Below are positions 55,360 through 64,000 of a DNA stretch of 64,000 bases, piece by piece (positions within the stretch are counted from its first letter, which is position 1; every line of letters begins with the position of its first letter). Source of the DNA: Trebouxia sp. TZW2008 (lineage: Eukaryota; Chlorophyta; Trebouxiophyceae; Trebouxiales; Trebouxiaceae); assembly GCA_002118135.1 (NCBI GenBank), contig BDIU01000259.1, forward strand, positions 1 through 64,000. The letters run 5' to 3'. Below the pieces are notes generated by a model. It was given only the letters and a program-made list of their open reading frames with translations. It searched no databases and was not told the DNA's origin. The position numbers and the translations under genes were made by a program.

Positions 55360-58247
55360 TCATTGCCATTTCACAATAATGCCAGCCCACGTCAAGCCTG
55401 CCCCAAACCCAGCCATACCAATCTGCACGACACAGAGCGTTGATTGCTGTGCCGGAAATGTTCCATTTCACTCAGTCAAAAGGTGCCAGCAAAGCGTAAG
55501 CAGAATTCACTGAGACAGACGTAGCTTGTGACTATGACATTGCACAGTGTCAGCCGCCACTCAGTTGCTGAGCCTGCGCAAAAGCAAAACATGACTCAGG
55601 ATGCGCTAGGCAAGCTGACGTGACACAGTGACCAACAAGTCAGATGCTCTTACCATGTCACCATTCTTGATCTTGCCACCGCGCACAGCCTCATCAAATG
55701 CAAGTGGGATTGAAGCTGCTGATGTGTTGCCGTACTCTGCCAGGTTTGACACCACACGCTCTGATGAGATCCCTATTCGTTGTGCTGCTGCATCTAGGAT
55801 GCGCTGGTTGGCTTGATGAAGCACTAGCCAGTCGATTTGCTCTGTCGTTACACCTGCATCCTTCATTGCTGCTTGCAAAGTCTGCATGGCAAGCAAAGGC
55901 AATCACTCAGCAAGTCTCTGTTAGAAGCTTGAAACCCACATAGATTGTGGCAGACTCTGATGCATCAACACATGACCAGTTGAGTGCTGCAGCTGTTGGC
56001 TGCGTGCAGTGCCAAGATCCAACATGTTAAGCACATTTGAAATGCACTCATGCATAACATTAGCGATGAGGACAGACATGAGCAATAATGTGCATCACAT
56101 GATCGCAATAGTGTGAATCACCTGACTGCAGACATCTGATGTCTGTGTACATTGAGTTGCATTCAGGCAACCAACATGTTGAGAGTGATAGCAGGAATGA
56201 GCTTACTGAAGGAACAGCTCGGACAGCAAACTTGAAGACATCCTGCCCATTCATGATAATGTTGGCAAATGAGCCCTCATTTGACGCTCCTGTGGGATTG
56301 TGCGGCTTCAAGCCTTCTTGACTAAAGTAACACTGCAACACGAACAACCCATCTGAGCTTGTGTGGTTGAGTGCATTTCTAAGCAACTGCCTGATCAGTG
56401 TCAGAGGAGCAATAGGCAACAGGCGTTCAACCTCAACAACCAACAGCCTGTATCAGAGTGCATGCCAGACCACAAGGTTTGCCTTGCATTGTGAGAGCAG
56501 CAGCAGCAGCCAAAAGACCTGCCTACAAGGGCACTGCATTTGACAAGACCACTCCTCTTTACTTGAGTGAACATAGCAGAGCAGGACCTTGTCTGGCCAG
56601 TAGCGGAGCACTTCAAGAACATTTTGCCAGGCAGCTGAGATACTTACATTCAGGTCTTTCTTGCTACAGCATCATTGCAGTCGACAAGACAATCCCAAGT
56701 TACATGAACATGCATGTTAGAGCAAACAGCTGCCTTGTCAACGCCAGCACAGCAACAGGCATTGCTGCAGCAGTTACTCAGTGCAATTGTGGTATACATG
56801 ACTTACTGCTGGGCCCACTGAGCCTGCTTAGCATACGTTTAGAATGAAATACAAGTGAGAATGACTTACATTCAGGTGTTTCTGGCCGACGCCATCGCTA
56901 TGTGAGTCTTTGCCTAACAGACTACACTGACCAGGCTGTGCTGTCAGCACCATTGCTCCAGTGCCATCGCCAAAAAGGATGCATGTAGCTGCAAATCATG
57001 AAGACTTTTTGTCTTCTGACTTTTCAACAGCTGAACATCAACTGTCCATAATGCAATGCTCAGAACAAGCCATCCTGGTAAGACAGGATTTGAGTCACAG
57101 ACACCCAGCACATGTGCTGGAAAGTGTAAAGCAGAGGCTGTTCTTGTTGTTGTTCTTATGTTGTTATTTCAGCTTGCAACAGTGCGTCCAGCTGCGTTGC
57201 ACTGGAGTGCATGTGTTAGCTGTGACAATGTGCTTAGCTATGTTGCAGTAAGATTTATGTAGCTGCTGTGATAGCGCGCTGAGCCCTGGTTGCAATTAGT
57301 TGTCAGTGACAATTGTGACCATAAACTCAACTGCGTTGCAATGGAGTGTATGTGGTCTGTGACAGTGTGCTTAGCTATGTTGCGCTGGAGGGTATGTGAT
57401 AGCTTTGGCGGTGTGCTGAGCTAAGATGTATATGACAGTCATGACAATGCATTGAGCCTGGTTGCAGTGATGTGTACATGGCAGCTGAGGGATCCTCTGA
57501 ACAGCAATGTGAGCAGCATTGAACTTACATCTGTCACGCCAGTCTGTATATCTAGAAAGCGCATCTGCGCCAACGACAACTATGTTGCGGTACATGCCAC
57601 ATCTTATATAGGTTGCAGCTGATATGAGTGCAATGACAAAGCCGCTGCAGGCTGCTGTCAGGTCAAATGCTGTAGCATTTTTGGCTCCTATGAGTGTTTG
57701 AACCTGCAAAGGTGCAATCATTTTAAGCTGCAACATGCGTTGGCTTGTTGAGGCTAACAAGCAGAAGTCCTCTTACCCTGCAGGCGCTTCCGAACAGATC
57801 ATCTGGACTTGAGGTTGCAAGAATAATCAGGTCGACCTCTTCTGCAGAAATGCCTGCCATTTCCAGGGCTTGCTGTGTTGCCTTGGCTGCGTGATCACTG
57901 AGAGTCTCATCTTTCCCAAGAATATGCCGCCTGCGTATGCCGGTTCTGCTGGCGATCCACTCATCGTTGGTCTCCACGAGTTTCTCCAAGTCTTTATTCG
58001 ATAGCACTGATTTCGGAACCGAACTGCCGCAGCCTACAAGCTTGCAACCTGTATCCCAGAGCTTTCCCGCGGCACAGAGCGTGGAAAATTGCTTTGATCT
58101 GTTTGCATGTGTCCTTGATTGGTTCTGGAATCGCTGATGATTGCAGCTACGTTGCTGAAGCTGTCGAAACCGCTGCGGCAAACTGTGAGCGTGCCATGTA
58201 CGTTCTGCCGTGCTTGCCACAGGAGGGCTGGCCGAGCTCATGAGCAT
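55360..58247 (-). CDS. KAS3: Plastid 3-oxoacyl-ACP synthase III (KAS III)
   Basis: Condenses acetyl-CoA with malonyl-ACP to start plastid fatty-acid synthesis. Exons: 58247-57777, 57703-57529, 56988-56870, 56332-56207, 55881-55654, 55422-55360; sum 1182 nt (393 aa), the usual length with a transit peptide. About 60 Ser/Arg/Gln-rich N-terminal residues precede the core. The catalytic triad is complete: Cys in [12 protein letters not shown], His in [13 protein letters not shown] and Asn in [14 protein letters not shown]. Other blocks: [68 protein letters not shown] and the end [15 protein letters not shown]. The start could be the first or second Met (58247 or 58241). It is divergent from the LRR gene at 59028. 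Confidence 0.94.
56635..56668 (-). repeat. Short echo of exon 3's 3' end and donor
   Basis: The real exon ends (A)CACCTGAAT|GTAAGT at 56870; about 215 bp into the intron the block GACCTGAATGTAAGTA recurs. Confidence 0.55.
57170..57450. repeat. Intronic tandem repeat in KAS III intron 2
   Basis: Words such as GTTGCACTGGAGTGCATGTG, GTTGCAATGGAGTGTATGTG and GTTGCGCTGGAGGGTATGTG, each followed by a GTGACA(A/G)TGTGCTTAGCT-like block, recur 3-4 times at 60-150-bp spacing. No exon sequence is recognised in them. Confidence 0.65.
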
Positions 58248-59027
58248 GTCACTAGATGGCTGGCTGCCCGAGCCTTATCGAGCGATCGTGCATGGGCTGG
58301 CGACGGCTACAGTGGTAATGGCATCGGGCAATGACACAGGGATCGACCACACTTTGCGCAATGCACTTTGACCGGTCGTCCTTTCAATCGTCTCCTGACT
58401 AAAGCAATGCTGTGCGGTGACAATGGACACAAGCAATGTCATTGTTCTTGCTGTGTTTCTGCACCAGAATTGCATGCTGAATGCCCTGGTGTTACGGCAC
58501 ACAATTGCAGCCTTATTGTGTCCGTTTGAATAATCGGACAAACATATTGTGAGCCTGCTTTGTGACGCGATGCTCAGCGCCTCTTGCGTGACTTCGACAG
58601 ATCATACTTATATCAATCTGCAACATTGGAAGTTCTGTAACGATTCCAGCGTGACCAGCGGCATCAAAGACCCACAGTTAGTTGTGTGCAGAATTATCAA
58701 GGGTTTGACACCCTTCCTTTACAAGGCTTCAATATTTGTAAATGATTATCCCCCTCGATCTTTCGAAAGGCTCTTATAAACTAAGATTGCTCTGTGTTAC
58801 ACTGGTGTTGTCCGACGGCAGCTGGCATGCACAGCTTGCAGCATGAGTAACCCGCAGGTAAACCCTGAGGTAAAATTCAAGATCTGAACCTTGCAGGCGT
58901 TCCTTGGACAAGCCAATCGAAAGATGCTGGCGGTTGACCTGGGCTGCAGCACGATGGCGGAAACACATCAGCAAGCTGAGAGCGCGGCGCTGTTCTTCTT
59001 GCTGCAGCCTTTGCTGCTTCAGCAGCC
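58248..59027. promoter_or_regulatory. Divergent promoter region of KAS III and the LRR gene
   Basis: About 780 bp between two outward-pointing starts. 58640-58770 is AT-richer than the flanks. No other feature seen. Promoter role inferred from layout. Confidence 0.4.
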
Positions 59028-61995
59028 ATGTCACCAACCCCCGTCTTCGCTACGATGTTGGTGGGGTACTGCATCAGCTTTGCAGCGGCTTACACAACTC
59101 CTGACCAAGGTGAAGCTGCCTTTTAAAGATCTTGTACGGCATCGCGCGAGGGCTCTCATCGCCGGCGACCATTGCTGCTTTGGCAAAGCCTGTGCTGTAC
59201 CCCTGCTGAGTTGTGCTTGCAGTTGCCCTTGCCACGCAATTTCGCGACGAGATGGTGAAAGTGGGACCAAACTGGGCCTATGCATTGAGCTCCTGGACAT
59301 GCCCAACACCCGCTGCGACAAGTAATGTCAGTTGCGATCCCTGCGGCGTGAACGAGTGGTAAAACAGGATCACAGCTATTGCTGTCTGCTCTCTATGCCT
59401 GACGATGCGGTGCGTGTCGAGACACCAAGTGCGCAATATGAGATGTTCACTTGCTGCAGGTACGGCAACTGGCAGCATTTTGGCTGTCGAGGAGGAGCAA
59501 CAGAAGGTAAGAGTCGAAGGCTGTCTTGATCAAAGGCTGCCCTGCACTAGACACTGCTGCAGTACCGAGCAGTGGCATCATCAACAGCCTTTGTGCAACT
59601 GCTCTCCACATTGAGGGGACAGTGCCTCATCAGACCTTCATCTTCTCAATGCTGAGGGAGATCGACATTACTGATGACGATGCTGTGCTGTGGTTGGCAG
59701 AGACTGCCGCACACCCAGGCAGCTGGGTTCTCACCAACTTGCACGTGACTAATCTACACATCAATGGGTCAATGCTTGATCAAAGCCATTGACACCTACT
59801 GCATCTTACTTGCAGACACTGCTACACTACCAGGGAATGGCATCCTGACCAACCTACATGTGACTGATCTACACATAGAGGGGCCAGTGCCTAATCAGAC
59901 TTGCATCTTCCCAATGCTGAGGGAACTAGATCTGGACGGGGGCAGCATGACAGGCACCATCCCACCATTCTTGGCAAGCTGCTTTTCGTATGTCAATGAG
60001 ATCGACCTTTCCTATAATCAGGTAAGCCTGATGGCATCCCAGACTTCCTTGCTACCTGCTTTGTAAAGTGCTTGATGACAAATGAGCTTCGACTTATAGG
60101 TTCCACTGAAGCAGCAATGTCTGCAACATAACGCTGACACCAGGGTTATGCATGTGTCGACATTCATTACAACGTGATACGTATTTGGATTTGATCTGTA
60201 GCTGAAGCTGTATCGGCTGTATCTGAGCTGCTAAACTGCTGACTGCCGACCGCAATGACAAATGGGCTGCAGTAGCTCCTGTGTGATTTGACCTGGCATG
60301 CTCCTACATGTTTTGTCTTGACAATATGGTATAAAATAAAGTCAACGTGCATGCCTAACAAGCAAGATCTGCAGGATTCTTCTGTTGTCACAAGCTTCCG
60401 CATTTGCTTTCGTGCTGACCCTGACATGCACAATGACTTGTGCTGACCACTCATAAGTCAACTTTCTGATGGTTGCTGCTCTTGAAGCAGCAGACCCGGG
60501 CTGCCTCTATAAACAGAGGCTCCCATTACGACGCCTAACGGCGTAGACTTTTCTTTTCTTTTTCTGGTGCTCATCTCCACGGTGTTGATCAACAATCATG
60601 AGCCTACAGCTGTGCACCAGCTTCTTGGTGTATGATCACAGAGACTAAGCTCAGCATCAAGTCATCATTGGCCGTCTTCTGCTACTGTGTTGCGACACCG
60701 TGACAACTCTGTTGCTACGCTGTTGCTATGATGTATCTGCACTGACCTGATGCGTGTTGCTGCAGTTGACAGGAACAGTGCCAGCTTTCCTGTCCAACAT
60801 CACCTCCTTGGTTGAGCTCGAGCTGGAGTCTAACAAGGTATTTACACACATACATATGCACTCAATCAATCATTGGCTCACCTATTCACCTTCTTGTCTA
60901 CTCTTTGGTACATTCACAATTGTGCTCTGTTGCTGCATGCTTGTCATCTGTACTCTGGCTGAGATTTGTCACACCCTGAAACTGCATATCTTTTCTACGT
61001 AGTCAGCTGCAATACCCTGATTGCATGCTTTTGGTCCGGACACCTGTCATTGCATTATGTATTTGGTTGCATGCATACCAATAGGTCAAGACATCTGTGT
61101 GAAAAAGGGTGTATGCACTTTGTCTGTGCAGAAGTATGCTCAAATGACAAGGCATGCACCGACTTCCAACTAGGCAGCAAAACCCAATTGAAGTCAGCAT
61201 GAACCGTACAAGTTCAGTGTGTTTTGTTTTGCAGGTGACGAGCACTGTTCCTCCTAACCTCAGCAATGATTACTGTGCTTGGGCTGCCTGCAAGGACAAC
61301 AACTTTTAGACAGGCAACAAAAACCATTTCACTCAATGTGGTGTGTTTTGCAGCTGACTGGTACCATTCCTCCTGAGCTGAGCACCATGCCAAACATCAC
61401 CTCCCTCAGATTTGAGAACAATTTGATGCATGGCACCATTCCTCAATCTTTCAGGTAGAGCTGCTTCTCATGATGACAATCACATCATTTACTGAGCAAC
61501 TGCAATGCTTGGACCAATCCCTGCATGTATCAATGCAACAATGGATTTCACTCACAGTCCTTCACAGTTCGGTGCAAGCATCAAGTGAGCTGCTTCACTG
61601 CTCATGCAAATCATGCACGTTGTATCTGATTGCAACACATCAGCAGTTGTTTGTCAGTTCAGTCATCAGCAGAACAATGTCTGAATGGTCAAGAACAGCT
61701 CATGAAAGAGAGCATCTGTTATGCATCACTGTCTGCTGTTGACTCATCATCTTCAGATGACTCATCATTTGTTGATGTCATTTGCCTGCCCTGCAGCAAC
61801 CTGATAAACAATCTCTTCATCCTCTTCCTGTACAACAACAACTTTGAGGGGGACCTGGGCATGGTCATGGGGGCCAGGCTGGGCATCGTTTCCACTGCCG
61901 ACAATCCTCAGCTGTGTGGCATGGTGCCATCTTCAGTGCGCTGGGCTCATGGCTACAATGCACACAACACATCCCTTGGACTGCCTTGCCCTTAA
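59028..61995 (+). CDS. Secreted leucine-rich-repeat protein
   Basis: Exons: 59028-59109, 59223-59358, 59460-59506, 59816-60021, 60766-60837, 61354-61454, 61797-61995; sum 843 nt (280 aa). A signal peptide (TMLVGYCISFAAA) is followed by an LRR N-terminal cap with QFRDEMVKVGPNW, SCDPCGVNEW and FGCRGG, then plant-type repeats: LTNLHVTDLHIEGPVP, LRELDLDGGSMTGTIP, LTGTVPAFLSNITSLVELEL and LTGTIPPELSTMPNITSLRF, and a cap NPQLCGMVPSSVRW. No transmembrane or kinase domain follows, so it resembles the extracellular part of a plant LRR receptor or a polygalacturonase-inhibitor type protein. Each LRR is encoded by its own small exon, and exons 4 and 6 have upstream echoes. The start is chosen from the match with the next gene's signal-peptide exon. 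Confidence 0.82.
59556..59800 (+). repeat. Two echoes of LRR exon 4's 5' part
   Basis: The real exon begins at 59816 after TTGCAG (DTATLPGNGILTNLHVTDL). Upstream copies at about 59557 (DTAAVPSSGIINSLCATAL, then HIEGTVP and MLREIDITD) and about 59701 (ETAAHPGSWVLTNLHVTNL) are joined in one open frame. Their acceptors are CACTAG and TTGGCAG. Confidence 0.85.
60474..60544. other. Cluster of three small perfect hairpins in an LRR-gene intron
   Basis: TGCTGC...GCAGCA (60474-60492), GCCTCT-ATAAAC-AGAGGC (60503-60520) and ACGCC-TAAC-GGCGT (60531-60544) follow one another within 71 bp, then a T-rich run. Purpose unknown; it may be a fragment of a mobile element or a structured intron segment. Confidence 0.5.
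61225..61310 (+). repeat. Echo of LRR exon 6's acceptor and 5' end
   Basis: GTGTGTTTTGTTTTGCAG at about 61218-61235 followed by VTSTVPPNLSN copies the real start at 61354 (GTGTGTTTTGCAG, LTGTIPPELST). It is open for about 23 codons, then stops. Confidence 0.8.
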
Positions 61996-63025
61996 TGCAT
62001 CACTGCTCCTGTGCCTGGTGAAGGAGGGACTATGTCGACAAGCATGACAATCAGAGTCAAGAGCAGATGCTGCTGCTTTAGACTTTGATATATGTGCAGG
62101 AGAGAGTCTGTCGAACAACCTATTGTTTCGTCTAACACTAGATCATGATTTGATTGATTGTTGACAGGGCACAGCAATGTGCAAGCATACAGGATGCTGT
62201 GTGCTGGCATGCTGCTGTGCTTTTGAGTTTTGATGTAGGTCCGCAGCAACTGCAACCCACAAAGCTAGCTACAGCTGCAAAACGTGTTTCCTGCTGTGAA
62301 TCCCAGAGTGTGGACATTGCTTGCTGTACCATTATATTGTCTGTTCTGGGCGTGTCAATGGGGCAGCTTTCAATGCTATCCTGACAGTAGACTGTGTCAA
62401 GACGAACGCTGAACGTCGTATCAAGACTCGTTAGCTGCAGACAGATTGTCCAGAATGTTCTTGTTGGCTTTCATGAGAATACCCAACAGCTTTGGTTTAG
62501 TGAGCTCACAAGAACTAGCTGAATGTGTCAGCTGGTGTAATTATTGAGTCCATTTGCTGTGCTGATTCACGGATACGGAACGCTGACGCGTTGCTCGAGC
62601 AGTATGTGCATGATCACTGAACATCCTAATGAAAGGCTATGAGAGAAAGCGAATCCCGCGTGCGCTCTCTTGATCAAAGATATTGTTTGGCCAAACTGAT
62701 CAGATTGATCACTTGTGCTGCTGTGAGTGAACCCTCAGCATGTACCCTCGAAGCTGTGGCAATGAGCGCTGCATGAGGCTGCTGTTCAGTTTATGGACAC
62801 AAACCCTGATCAGTCAATGGCATGACATGCATCTGACATGCATTGCATATGCATGCCATTTGAGCACCTGGTAACCTATTCTGGGAAAGGCCAAGCGAAA
62901 GATGCCACCTGCTGCAGCAATGATGCGCAGCAAACGACAGACAAAGGCGTTGCACGCACTTCACAGGGACGACAGTGAACAAGCTGCTAAGGAGGACGCT
63001 GCGATCATATCAAATTTTGGCAAAC
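61996..63025. other. Intergenic region between the tandem LRR genes
   Basis: No gene seen. A 20-bp word at 62577-62596 matches 45549-45568 at 19 positions. The 130 bp before 63026 is purine-rich and probably the 5' UTR of the next gene. Confidence 0.4.
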
Positions 63026-64000
63026 ATGCACACGCTGCGTGCTTGTCTCGCAGTAGCGCTGGCAGCGTGCTGTAGTTTCATCGCCGTCACAGGCTATACA
63101 ACGCCTGATCAAGGTGCGTCCCAACACACACTTTGTTGTGTATTGGAGGCCTTCCAAGTCTGCTTTGATGTTCGCTTTCCAGCTCCACTGTCAAAGCAAG
63201 TTTGCCTGAACTCAGTGTGGGCACGCAGTCACGACCGCTCTCCAATTCCGTGATGAGATGGTCAAAGTGGGCCCAAACTGGGCACGAGCTTTGGATTCGT
63301 GGCATTGCCCAACAGCTGCAGCAACAAGCAACGTGAGCTGTGATCCCTGTGGCATCAACCTGTGGTGAGGTTGCAGCTTCGCCTGCTGTCTGCCACTGCC
63401 ACCTTCTGTTGCATTGCATAGCTTTTTGCAGTATCATCCTTTTTCAAGTAGCAAAGCATTGCCACCCTGTGTTTGCAACTGTAATCTGCAAATGCATTGC
63501 AAAGCTTTTTGCATCAGCAGCCTTTTGCAAATGGCACAAGGGTTGTAGTTTCAAAGCAGCCTGGCTTTGCAGGTATGGCAACTTTCAGCATTTTGGCTGT
63601 CGTGGAGGAGATACACAAGGTACTCCGCATGCATCCTTATAGCAAACTTTGTTTCACGAAGCCTGTGAGCCAACCTGCCTTGTGGCAGCTTATCTGCACA
63701 CAGTTTCATTTGCTGAGCCAGGGCTCAGTGGCCATGTTGAGCATGTGTGCTGATCATCTTGTGAGCATTGTCAACAGTGTCAAGACAGGCTCATGCAACT
63801 TATCAAACGCTGCGAAAAACTGAGGAACCACCCATTACCTTTCTTTTGTGTGCAAAATCAACACATGTTGCATGAGACGCGTCTTTGATCGTCGCCCAGC
63901 ACTGTTATTGAGGTTCAGGTGATAAACATCCACCAAACATCAAAGTGTTGCAATCTACATGCGCAGTAGACTCCACTCTGTCCAGCGGCTGACACGCTGA
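63026..64000 (+). CDS. Second LRR-type secreted protein, 5' part only
   Basis: Tandem paralogue of 59028-61995. Exons seen: 63026-63113, 63229-63364, 63573-63619, with the same intron phases and the same lengths for exons 2 and 3 (136 and 47 nt). Signal peptide (MHTLRACLAVALAACCSFIA), then TTALQFRDEMVKVGPNW, SCDPCGINLW and YGNFQHFGCRGG. The leucine-rich repeats should lie beyond the window end; 63620-64000 is intron as far as I can tell. Confidence 0.8.

Overview
This is a nuclear window from a photosynthetic eukaryote, most likely a green alga of the chlorophyte (trebouxiophyte-like) type. Genes are split by many short GT-AG introns whose acceptors almost always read TGCAG. The products include a plastid ClpR subunit and a plastid ketoacyl-ACP synthase III. 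I did all translation and splicing by eye; every complete gene model except one adds up to whole codons across its exons, which is the main internal check.

Layout, left to right: a DOMON/cytochrome b561 membrane redox protein (1617-8558, -); tRNA adenosine deaminase ADAT1/TAD1 (9629-14157, -), divergent from a LYR-motif plus YccV-like domain protein (14501-19299, +); a GT61-like glycosyltransferase (20762-27777, -); a fringe/GT31-like glycosyltransferase (30084-33277, -); an unrecognised gene (about 33740-35599, -); a second GT31-like gene with a one-base frameshift at its metal-binding motif (35607-41683, +); plastid ClpR (42369-44882, +); a GT90/CAP10-like glycosyltransferase (45637-48170, -); a second GT61-like gene (49105-54572, +); ketoacyl-ACP synthase III (55360-58247, -); and two tandem secreted leucine-rich-repeat genes (59028-61995 complete; 63026 to the window end, partial). 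The five glycosyltransferases form a cluster that is roughly a mirror image (GT61-, GT31- | GT31+, GT61+). That suggests an old inverted duplication and a shared role in extracellular or secretory-pathway glycans. Nothing else ties the genes into one pathway.

The most striking structure is not a gene. Nearly every long intron holds direct tandem copies ('echoes') of a segment that crosses the adjacent exon-intron junction: some exon sequence plus the splice site plus some intron. They lie just downstream of a donor or just upstream of an acceptor, in 1 to about 7 extra copies with periods from 36 bp to about 400 bp. The spliced reading frame stays intact because the outermost real exon is the one used. 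Copies decay by stop codons, frameshifts and loss of the GT or AG. The GT31-like gene at 30084-33277 and the GT90-like gene show none that I could see and are compact, while their neighbours are swollen. One MITE of pogo/Tc1-mariner type sits in an intron of the first gene. No tRNA, rRNA or CRISPR was seen.
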